Shown in pieces: positions 5,254-11,816 of a stretch of 11,816 nt of DNA. Made by a program: the position numbers and the translations under genes. The notes beneath the pieces are model-generated. The model saw only the letters and a program-made list of their open reading frames with translations. It had not been told where the DNA came from and made no database searches. The stretch's first letter is position 1, and every line of letters starts with the position of its first letter. The stretch is from Lachnospiraceae bacterium. GTDB taxonomy: Bacteria; Bacillota; Clostridia; Lachnospirales; Lachnospiraceae. The stretch is taken from positions 1 through 11,816 of the forward strand of contig JAFUXY010000278.1 in NCBI GenBank assembly GCA_017477005.1, written 5' to 3'.

Positions 5254-7695
5254 TCATCGCTCCTCGCTCAACCGTTTTTCATACCGCTTGTTCTCCTTCT
5301 GGTTCTTGAAATAACCGGAAACAATCTTTCCAATTCCCTTCCAAAAATGCCCGTTTACCGCGTCTACCATGCCCTCAACCATATGCATATCCACAGCGCC
5401 CGCTGTCATTTTTGCGATCGCCCGGAACGGCATATTATATATAAATAATATATTCAGGTCTGGCTTTCCGGAAGCATCCGCTTTTTTTTTCCTCTTCTCC
5501 AACTGTCCAAACACAAACCGTCCGATCCCGCTCTTGGCATAGGAAAGCTGGCAGATCGCATCGTTTGCAGAAAGCAGCCCCTCCCATTTTCCGCTGGGCA
5601 CAGCTCTTCCCAGGATCCTGGCAAATTCCGCGTCCGGTACCGCTTTTATCCTGCCGGAATAATAAGACGGCAGCTCCGCTTTTTGATAGGGATTCGGCGC
5701 GCCTGAATCTTCCACCTTCCAGTTTTCCACAAGCGGCAGATCCGCACTGGAGCCACCGATCATGATCTGATAAACGCCGCCTTCCACGGCCCAGGCATTC
5801 GTTTTCATGTTCCAATAACGGAACGAATATTCATCGAATGGAATCGTTATTTTTTTCGACTCTCCGGCCTTCAAAAATACCTTCGCAAAGCCCTTTAATT
5901 CCTTTTTGGGTCGAAAGACGGATGGGTCTGGCAACGCAATATACATCTGCGCGATTTCCGCCCCGTCCCGCTCTCCAGTATTCGTGATGGTAAATGTGGC
6001 GCCGTCCTTATCGACCGACAAATCCGAATAGGCAAAGCTCGTATAGGAAAGTCCAAATCCAAACGGATAACGCACCTTTGTTCCGCTCGTATCATAATAG
6101 CGATATCCCACAAACAGCCCTTCCCGATAATCGGAATTGCGTTCTTTGGCAGGATAATAAGCAAAAGCGGGCGTATCCTCATAAGCCTGGGGATAAGTTT
6201 CCGCCAGCTTCCCGGACGGGTTGGCTCTTCCCAAAAGCAGGTCGATCTGTGCTCCCGCCCCTGCTTGTCCCGTCAGATAACCATGCAAAATCGCTTTGCA
6301 ATGCACCTCCCACGGCATTTCGATCGAAGAACCGGCGGAGATGATTCCAACCACATTTGCGTTTGTTTTGGACAGAGCCTCCAATACCTGTATCTGGTTT
6401 TGCGGAATCCGCATATGCGTCCTGTCCAACCCCTCTGATTCGCTGATCTCATTCAGACCAAAGAAATACAGTACCACATCCGCCTGTCCGGCCAGTGACT
6501 TCGCCTCCGAAAGCAGGGTCGGATCTGGTTCTCCATCCCTGCGGTATCCACGGCTCGTTCCAACAACGGTAATGTCCGATTCCTTTCGAATCTGCTCAAC
6601 CACAGTGTCCAATTTGGTCTTGTTGACCATCGACGATCCGGCTCCCTGATACCGCGGATCATAGGCAAAATCTCCCACCACGGCGACCTTCGTGCCCTTT
6701 GAAAGCGGCAGGATGCCATCTTCATTTTTCAGCAGCACAGCGCATTCTGCCGCTGCCCGATGCGCCAAGGCATGGTGCGCTTCTACGTCAAATTGCTCAT
6801 TGAATTTCGTACCATGTCCTTCGGCATTTTTTGTTACCGTCAAAATTGCATCCAACAGCTCGTCCACCCGCTCGTCCATCACCGACTCGGGTAGTCTCCC
6901 ACTCTTCACCGACTCGATCAATTCTCTCGCGCTGGCCAGACCGGGATTGGGCATTTCGAGATTGGAACCGGCGATCACGCCGTCCGTATGGTCGTTGGAA
7001 CCGCCCCAGTCCGTCACGACCATGCCGTCAAAACCCCAGTCCTTCCGCAGAATATCGGTCAGCAGATGCCGACTCTCGTTTGTGTATTCACCATTCAACT
7101 CATTGTAGCTGGACATAATGCACTTGGCGCCGCCTTCCTTGACCGCTATTTCAAATCCGGTCAGATAAATTTCCCGGAGGGTACGTTCGTCTACCACGGC
7201 GTTCATCGCCATGCGACGCTCCTCCTGCGAATTGACTGCGAAATGCTTGATACAGGCATAGACTCCTTTTTTGTGCAGTCCGCGTACATAGCCGCTCGCC
7301 ATCTTTCCCGCCAGATAAGGATCCTCCGAAAAGTATTCGAAATTTCTGCCACACAAGGGGCTGCGTTTGATGTTCATCCCCGGCCCCAACAGAATATTGA
7401 CATCCTCTGCCAGCGCCTCTTCCCCCAGCGCCTCGCCCACTTCTTCTCCGAGCTTCGGATTCCAACTGTTCGCCATCGTAGCGGCCGTAGGAAAGCAGGT
7501 CGCAGGAAGCGAGGCGTTGAGTCCCAGGTGGTCGCCCGCTCCTGCCTGTCTGCGCACGCCATGCGGTCCATCGGAAAGGATCATAGCGGGAATATGAAGT
7601 CGTTTGATCTCCCAGGTGTCCCATTCTCCGTGACCGCCCAGGATGGCCGCTTTTTCTTCCAGCGTCATGTTTTTTATTAATTCTTTATGCTTCAT
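5254..7695 (-). CDS. Glycoside hydrolase family 3 beta-glycosidase
   Basis: 813 residues in the common GH3 order: TIM-barrel domain (about 1-300), alpha/beta C-domain (about 315-560), fibronectin-like domain (about 575-655), then an extra region (about 670-813). The nucleophile is D229 in GMVVTDWGG. Substrate-binding blocks include SDGPHG (41-46), GRNFEYFSEDP (116-126) and the KH pair in CIKHF (150-151). The likely acid/base is E421 in SESEGLDR. Family members release terminal beta-linked glucose, xylose or related sugars; specificity is not decidable here. No signal peptide is present, so it should be cytoplasmic unless the extension attaches it to the membrane. AGAGGG lies 8 bases before the ATG. 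The gene follows the permuted GH3 by 24 bases and runs into the GtrA gene. Confidence 0.9.
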   Translation of the reverse strand: MKHKELIKNMTLEEKAAILGGHGEWDTWEIKRLHIPAMILSDGPHGVRRQAGAGDHLGLNASLPATCFPTAATMANSWNPKLGEEVGEALGEEALAEDVNILLGPGMNIKRSPLCGRNFEYFSEDPYLAGKMASGYVRGLHKKGVYACIKHFAVNSQEERRMAMNAVVDERTLREIYLTGFEIAVKEGGAKCIMSSYNELNGEYTNESRHLLTDILRKDWGFDGMVVTDWGGSNDHTDGVIAGSNLEMPNPGLASARELIESVKSGRLPESVMDERVDELLDAILTVTKNAEGHGTKFNEQFDVEAHHALAHRAAAECAVLLKNEDGILPLSKGTKVAVVGDFAYDPRYQGAGSSMVNKTKLDTVVEQIRKESDITVVGTSRGYRRDGEPDPTLLSEAKSLAGQADVVLYFFGLNEISESEGLDRTHMRIPQNQIQVLEALSKTNANVVGIISAGSSIEMPWEVHCKAILHGYLTGQAGAGAQIDLLLGRANPSGKLAETYPQAYEDTPAFAYYPAKERNSDYREGLFVGYRYYDTSGTKVRYPFGFGLSYTSFAYSDLSVDKDGATFTITNTGERDGAEIAQMYIALPDPSVFRPKKELKGFAKVFLKAGESKKITIPFDEYSFRYWNMKTNAWAVEGGVYQIMIGGSSADLPLVENWKVEDSGAPNPYQKAELPSYYSGRIKAVPDAEFARILGRAVPSGKWEGLLSANDAICQLSYAKSGIGRFVFGQLEKRKKKADASGKPDLNILFIYNMPFRAIAKMTAGAVDMHMVEGMVDAVNGHFWKGIGKIVSGYFKNQKENKRYEKRLSEER

Positions 7696-7719
7696 ATCTT
7701 CATCCCTCTATCACGATTC

Positions 7720-10644
7720 CTACTCTTCCTCTTTCCTCTTCTGGTAGGTTCCATATACCTTCCAGCACAAGAACGCCAGCACAGCGATTACGATTGCGTC
7801 TACGACATACATCGTCATCTTCCACGAAGCCATACCGGTCGAAAGGTTTGCTTCATCATACTGGCGGCTGTTGGCGACGACATACAAAATATTCTTGGCT
7901 GCTTCACGCATTGCCTGTTTGGCGCCGTTGGTATCCCGGAAACGGACATCGTTCGTCTCGGTCGGATAGTTGACAAGCATCAGATCCGTGCCGTTGCGGA
8001 TGGCCTGGTCGGCGCTCATATAGCCGTACACGCCAAAGTAATCCGTCTCGACAAAGCCTCTGAATCCCCACTCATCCCGGAGCACGGTCTTCTGCAATTC
8101 CTTGCATCCGCCCGCCCAGCGATTTCCAACGTAGTTGAAGGAAGACATCACGGCGAGGGAATCTCCGATTTTCACGGACATCTCAAACGGCTTCAGATAG
8201 ACTTCCCTCAACGCCTGCTCATTCGTCCAGGTGCAGATCATCGAGGTTCGGTTTCCTTCCTGATCATTCAAGGCAAAATGCTTCATATACGCATAGACGC
8301 CGTTCTCCTGCGAGCCCAGAATCGCATTGGCGGCAATATATCCGGACAGAACCCCATCTTCTGAATAATACTCGAAATTTCGTCCGGCAAAAGCGGTACG
8401 GTGCGTATTCATAGCCGGCGCATACCAACCGGACACATCCATTTCATTCGCCATCTTGCCGATCGAATCCCCAAACTGATGCGCCAAATCCTTGTTGAAG
8501 GTCGCCGCGATCACCACGCCTACCGGGAATCCCACGGAACCCACGCCGGTGAAATTGTTGTTGATCGAAGCCGGACCATCACAGTCATTGGTGCGTACCT
8601 TTTCCACAGAGGCTACCGAGTTGGTCTGATAACCGCCCAGAGAGATCACCGCATTCATATCGTCAAGACTCATCTCGTCCATCAGAGAATCCCACTGAGG
8701 ATCGTCCTTTTCGAGCCCGCGCATATCGACGAGCTTCAACCCATTTGAGGCGCTGGTCGTGATATCCTCCGCGTCCGGATCTTCGTCAGCCGCCGTCGCC
8801 TCTTCGGTCAGATAATTGCTGATATTGAAGAAGGTGTCCTTGGCTTCCTTGGCCATTTCCATGCTTGCCGGAGCCGCCGTCGCCGCATCGTAGTTGGCAA
8901 ACTTATCCGCTCTCGAAAGATACTCCACCTCACCCTCGGCAAAGTCGAATTGATTCGTCGCCGTAATCTTGTCGCTCTCTCGTTTGTTGTCGCCCGAGTA
9001 GTTGATTGTCTCGTCAACTGTGTAGTTTTGAGAGTCAATTTTATTATGAGAATCCGAATTGATAGAGATTTCGTAATCCCCAGCCTCCAGCACATAGCCC
9101 TTGGCTTCCTGGTAGTCGTAGCTGGCCATATCCTCTACGGCAAAATCAATCGTCACGGTTTCGGAAGCGCCCGGCTCCAACAACCCCGTCTTTTCAAATT
9201 GAATCAGATTGGCCGATGCCTTTTCAATCCCCCCATTCGTATAAGGCGGGTTGAAATAGCATTCCACTACGTCCTTTCCTGCCACATCACCCGTATTTTT
9301 GACCTCTACATCGAAGCGAATATGACCATCCTTTTCTTGAATCTTTCCCATCTTCTGTTCAAACGTCGTATAGGACAGACCGTAGCCAAACGGGTACTGC
9401 ACCACATCGTCGTACTGGATCAGTCCCTCCTCCGCCGCCGTTTCATAGAAGCGATAGCCCACATAAATTCCCTCGACATAGTTCACAAAGGCCGGTTTGT
9501 AAATGATCGGCTCGCCCGTTCCAAAGTTGGCGGATTCCACCTGAAAATCATCCATATTGGTATAATTCAAGTCGCCAAAATTGTTCCACCACGGCGCCGC
9601 CTTAAAATCACGAAGATAGGTGTCCACTGTCCTCGCAGATGGGTTGATCTGTCCTGCCACTATCTCGCCAAATGCTGTAAATCCCACATGCCCCTGGGAA
9701 GCCGCCCAAAGCACGGATTGAATTTGGTCAAAATCATCGACAAAGCCCAGGTTCATCGTATTCGAGCAGTTGACTACGATAATTACCTTTTCGAAATTGT
9801 CGCAGACGAGCTGCACCAGCTCTTCTTCCCGGTTCGACAGATCCAGATAGGTGTCGCCCTCATCCCAGTCATTGCCCTCGTTGACCGTATCGTCATAGGT
9901 TCCGTTGTAGAAATCCGTGCCGTCATTCCAGGAGCCGTCCACGACTGCTGGCATATCGGTCGGAAGGTCGGCCCCCTCGCCGCCGGAACGCGCTATGAAG
10001 ATCATTGCCGTATCCGAAAAATCCTTTGCGTTTGTCATCAGGTCGTCCGTATAGGCAGAAACGTTTGGCTCCGGCAGGGTCCAGTCCTGGGCCCACATTC
10101 CCACGTCCGGCCGTCCATCCCGATAGGAAACATAAAAATCAGACAGCGCTTGATTTGTCTCAATCCCCTGATCCGCCAGGGCGGCCAAAGGCGTTACCTT
10201 TTCATAGGCCTCGTTTAGACCACCGGAACCAGCCCCGCCATAGCAGGCCGCCGTAGAAGCCCAGCCAAACACGTTGAGCTTGGAGCCGGAGGCAAGCGGC
10301 AGCAGATGGTTGTCGTTTTCCAAAAGGGCGATCCCCTCTTCGGCGATCTCCACCGCCAAAGACTGCGCCTCCTGAGCGGTCGTTTCTTCAATCGTGCCGC
10401 TCCCGGAAATCAGATCCATCATCGTGCTCATCGGCCCTGTCAAAATCATATTGACACAGACCAAAACACCCAAAACCATCGCAATCAATGTGGATTCCCG
10501 ATATAATCCTTTTTTTGCTCTCGGCTGATTTTTGAAGGCGATCAAGAGAATGATGCCCAAAACAAGAATTACCCCAATGGCAATCAGATAAGACTGCATA
10601 GACTGCAAGACGCTGATCACGTCACTCATGTTGATACTTAACAT
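7720..10644 (-). CDS. Membrane-anchored, domain-permuted GH3 glycosidase
   Basis: 974 residues from the ATG at 10644. The GH3 domains are in reversed order: the alpha/beta C-domain comes first (about 90-400), then the fibronectin-like domain (about 410-540), a linker rich in Asp, Ala and Thr, and last the TIM barrel (about 610-925). The nucleophile is about D868 in FVETDYFG (TDY instead of TDW); the likely acid/base is about E223 in SGGEGADL. The order matches that reported for some Ruminococcus and Butyrivibrio beta-glucosidases. Two membrane segments at the N-terminus (about 19-37 and 51-70) flank a basic loop (KNQPRAKKG), and one at the C-terminus (about 943-965) is followed by KRKEEE. By the positive-inside rule the enzyme body faces outside, tethered at both ends. 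First gene of the operon. An upstream TTG at 10665 is less likely as start. Confidence 0.88.
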   Translation of the reverse strand: MLSINMSDVISVLQSMQSYLIAIGVILVLGIILLIAFKNQPRAKKGLYRESTLIAMVLGVLVCVNMILTGPMSTMMDLISGSGTIEETTAQEAQSLAVEIAEEGIALLENDNHLLPLASGSKLNVFGWASTAACYGGAGSGGLNEAYEKVTPLAALADQGIETNQALSDFYVSYRDGRPDVGMWAQDWTLPEPNVSAYTDDLMTNAKDFSDTAMIFIARSGGEGADLPTDMPAVVDGSWNDGTDFYNGTYDDTVNEGNDWDEGDTYLDLSNREEELVQLVCDNFEKVIIVVNCSNTMNLGFVDDFDQIQSVLWAASQGHVGFTAFGEIVAGQINPSARTVDTYLRDFKAAPWWNNFGDLNYTNMDDFQVESANFGTGEPIIYKPAFVNYVEGIYVGYRFYETAAEEGLIQYDDVVQYPFGYGLSYTTFEQKMGKIQEKDGHIRFDVEVKNTGDVAGKDVVECYFNPPYTNGGIEKASANLIQFEKTGLLEPGASETVTIDFAVEDMASYDYQEAKGYVLEAGDYEISINSDSHNKIDSQNYTVDETINYSGDNKRESDKITATNQFDFAEGEVEYLSRADKFANYDAATAAPASMEMAKEAKDTFFNISNYLTEEATAADEDPDAEDITTSASNGLKLVDMRGLEKDDPQWDSLMDEMSLDDMNAVISLGGYQTNSVASVEKVRTNDCDGPASINNNFTGVGSVGFPVGVVIAATFNKDLAHQFGDSIGKMANEMDVSGWYAPAMNTHRTAFAGRNFEYYSEDGVLSGYIAANAILGSQENGVYAYMKHFALNDQEGNRTSMICTWTNEQALREVYLKPFEMSVKIGDSLAVMSSFNYVGNRWAGGCKELQKTVLRDEWGFRGFVETDYFGVYGYMSADQAIRNGTDLMLVNYPTETNDVRFRDTNGAKQAMREAAKNILYVVANSRQYDEANLSTGMASWKMTMYVVDAIVIAVLAFLCWKVYGTYQKRKEEE

Positions 10645-10649
10645 TACTT

Positions 10650-10656
10650 CCCCCTT
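10650..10656 (-). promoter_or_regulatory. Ribosome binding site that sets the permuted GH3 start
   Basis: AAGGGGG lies 5 bases before the ATG at 10644. It falls inside the longer frame that would start at the TTG at 10665, and nothing comparable precedes that TTG, so the shorter start is preferred. Confidence 0.6.
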
Positions 10657-10674
10657 CCATTGCAAAATATAACA

Positions 10675-10710
10675 CTATCCCCTTTAATGCTTTTGTTTCT
10701 ATCCCCCTTT
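10675..10710 (-). repeat. Direct repeat AAAGGGG(G)ATAG in the operon leader
   Basis: AAAGGGGGATAG (10699-10710) and AAAGGGGATAG (10675-10685) lie 24 bases apart between the promoter and the ribosome site of the permuted GH3 gene. The pair could be a regulator site downstream of the start point or false ribosome sites in the leader. No function is shown. Confidence 0.3.
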
Positions 10711-10738
10711 CTTGCAGCATCTTATAACTCACTTTTTT

Positions 10739-10767
10739 ATTATACAACGGAAAAGCCACTTAATCAA
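10739..10767 (-). promoter_or_regulatory. Promoter of the GH3-GH3-gtrA-PAP2 operon
   Basis: A TTGATT -35 box (10762-10767) and a perfect TATAAT -10 box (10739-10744) are spaced by exactly 17 bases on the minus strand. Transcription would begin near 10732, leaving a leader of about 88 bases. The promoter lies between the HAD gene and the operon, so the operon can be expressed independently of the HAD gene. Confidence 0.65.
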
Positions 10768-10777
10768 TAAAAAGCGA

Positions 10778-10793
10778 CACCTATCTCACCTAT
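10778..10793. repeat. Tandem ATAGGTG repeat next to the HAD stop
   Basis: ATAGGTG occurs twice with a 9-base period on the minus strand, just upstream of the operon -35 box and reaching into the HAD stop codon. It may be an activator site or chance. Confidence 0.2.
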
Positions 10794-11623
10794 TATATCA
10801 GCCCAAAATGCTGAAATGCATGATACAGTCCATCGTCGTCTACGGCATCCGTGACATAGTCGGCCATAGCCTTGATCTCGTCGCCGCCGCTTCCCATCGC
10901 TATACCGACATGGCAGTATTCAAGCATCGGAATATCCACCTTGGCATCCCCGAAGGCATAGGTGTCCTCGATATCCGCTCCCAAATGCTTCAAGAGGACA
11001 TAGATGGCGTGTGCCTTTGTGATATCCTTCACGCCCAGATCCCCGAACAGAGCCGTCTCCCCCGCTCCTCCCCAGGTTCCAGGCATCAAATCCGGGAACT
11101 CCTCAACGGAATCCAGGTGATCCTGATAGTGGTTCAGCACAAAACTCACTTTGTTTACGTCGTCGCGGTACAGCTCCCCGTCGAATATCATTTCCGGAAA
11201 GGCAGACCGTACGGTAACATCCATCGTATCACGGCCTTTTCTTCCCATATACTCCTTGATGGTGGGCTGCGCCACCTCTTCAAAATGCTCGCTGGCAAAA
11301 AGCCCGTTGTTGCTTTCCAGATAAAACTCCAGCCCGCGTTCATGCAGCCAGTCTACGATGTGGCGGCACTGCTCCGCCGTGATCAACTGGTGCATGACCA
11401 CCTCTCCCTCATCCTCGACATAGGCGCCGTTTCCGCCAATCATACCATCAAGTCCGATCTCCCAAATATAATCATATACCTCGGCCCGGCTCCTGCCCGT
11501 ACTGATATAGACACGATGCCCGTTCTTTCGTGCCTGCCGAATGGCATCCCTGGCCGTATCCGGAAGATGATTCTCATAATCCACCAAGGTGCCATCCACA
11601 TCAATAAAAATAATTTTTCCCAT
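10793..11623 (-). CDS. Cof-type HAD-superfamily phosphatase
   Basis: 276 residues, typical of the Cof/YidA subgroup with a type IIB cap. Motif I is FIDVDGTLVD with D8 as nucleophile and D10 as general acid. Motif II is ISTGRS (T42), the motif III lysine is probably K203 in DITKAHA, and motif IV is FGDAKVDIPML (D226 and D230, magnesium ligands). The cap lies between about 85 and 190. These soluble cytoplasmic enzymes dephosphorylate sugar phosphates, phosphorylated cofactors or similar small molecules; the substrate is unknown. The start at 11623 is chosen because AAGGAG sits 7 bases before it. A 14-residue longer version from 11665 lacks a comparable site. It is followed by 148 bases before the GH3 operon with its own promoter, so shared function with the operon is possible but not shown. 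Confidence 0.88.
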   Translation of the reverse strand: MGKIIFIDVDGTLVDYENHLPDTARDAIRQARKNGHRVYISTGRSRAEVYDYIWEIGLDGMIGGNGAYVEDEGEVVMHQLITAEQCRHIVDWLHERGLEFYLESNNGLFASEHFEEVAQPTIKEYMGRKGRDTMDVTVRSAFPEMIFDGELYRDDVNKVSFVLNHYQDHLDSVEEFPDLMPGTWGGAGETALFGDLGVKDITKAHAIYVLLKHLGADIEDTYAFGDAKVDIPMLEYCHVGIAMGSGGDEIKAMADYVTDAVDDDGLYHAFQHFGLI

Positions 11624-11669
11624 TGCCCTTCTCCTTTTCAGACCTTCCCAAAAATGTGCCATCACTTTT

Positions 11670-11698
11670 GTATTACCATTTTTTCACGAAACATGCAA
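11670..11698 (-). promoter_or_regulatory. Weak candidate promoter for the HAD gene
   Basis: TTGCAT (11693-11698) and TAATAC (11670-11675) are 17 bases apart on the minus strand, and a TG stands just before the -10 box (extended type). The -10 match is poor. It sits just past the stop of the ABC fragment. The HAD gene may instead be read from the upstream gene. Confidence 0.28.
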
Positions 11699-11703
11699 CC
11701 CCA

Positions 11704-11816
11704 TTATTTATGGAAGCACTGATTTAATCGTATTTCCTCAAAAGTACGGAAAAATGTCTCTGATTTCTCGCTCTGGAGCCTGACCATATCCGCAAAGATA
11801 CCGCCGCGCTCCATCA
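11704..11816 (-). CDS. C-terminal tail of a probable ABC transporter ATP-binding/permease protein (partial)
   Basis: A minus-strand frame is open from the window edge to TAA at 11704-11706. The visible 36 residues begin MERGGIFADMVRLQSEKSE. The phrase RGGIFADMVRLQ is the usual end of exporter-type ABC subunits (after the His switch and the GTHEEL-type segment), where an ELM--RGG-YA-MV--Q ending is common. The rest of the gene lies outside the window, so nothing can be said about substrate. It runs in the same direction as the HAD gene, 80 bases before it. The assignment rests on one short motif. Confidence 0.6.
   Translation of the reverse strand, partial: MERGGIFADMVRLQSEKSETFFRTFEEIRLNQCFHK

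Noticed and set aside
4603..5448. Long plus-strand frame opposite the PAP2, GtrA and GH3 genes
   Set aside because: It is a His/Arg-rich shadow of well-supported minus-strand genes with clear family motifs, and it crosses their boundaries.
8950..10218. 422-residue plus-strand frame inside the permuted GH3 gene
   Set aside because: It lies wholly antisense to a gene with complete GH3 motifs and has no recognisable protein features or ribosome site.
10645..10665. TTG start at 10665 for the permuted GH3 gene
   Set aside because: The AAGGGGG ribosome site lies within these bases and serves the ATG at 10644.
10712..11722. 336-residue plus-strand frame opposite the HAD gene
   Set aside because: The minus strand encodes a complete Cof-type HAD enzyme with all motifs; the plus frame is its antisense shadow.

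Overview
The window looks like chromosomal DNA from a gut-type Firmicute, most likely in or near the Lachnospiraceae. This is inferred from gene content and signal style: strong AAGGAGG-like ribosome sites, TATAAT promoters, paired family-3 glycoside hydrolases including a circularly permuted membrane-bound one, and GtrA and PAP2 neighbours. No taxonomic marker is present. Almost every intact gene reads on the minus strand; only the degraded left block (1-2037) reads on plus.

Left block, 1-2037 (plus strand, AT-richer): a graveyard of gene fragments. In order it holds the tail of an unrecognised Cys-containing protein, the C-terminal half of a UvrD/Rep-type SF1 helicase without its Walker A half, a small C-terminal module in the same frame after a stop, the last part of an AAA ATPase starting at a 4-base ATGA overlap, and an RloB-like protein reduced to a short N-terminus in one frame and a C-terminal domain in another. 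Spacing and overlaps suggest a former helicase/ATPase/RloB phage-defence operon that has lost most of its catalytic sequence.

Middle block, 2041-4180 (minus strand): an intact DUF1349 (concanavalin-like) gene with a good promoter, then about 300 bases without a gene that hold two strong hairpins and a possible TnpB/IS200-IS605 end. Next comes an ISAs1-family insertion sequence whose full-length transposase is split by one extra base in a run of seven A.

Right block, 4184-10792 (minus strand, read right to left): a tight four-gene operon. It encodes a membrane-anchored, domain-permuted GH3 enzyme, a conventional GH3 beta-glycosidase with a long C-terminal extension, a GtrA-family membrane protein and a PAP2 lipid phosphatase. 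A TTGATT-17-TATAAT promoter precedes it; the genes are separated by 24 and 3 bases and by a 4-base overlap. Two surface or cell-associated glycosidases with a polyprenyl-sugar flippase-like protein and a polyprenyl-phosphate-type phosphatase suggest a link between glycoside hydrolysis and lipid-linked sugar turnover; this is inference.

Far right, 10793-11816 (minus strand): an intact Cof-type HAD phosphatase, preceded at the window edge by the C-terminal tail of what looks like an ABC transporter subunit.
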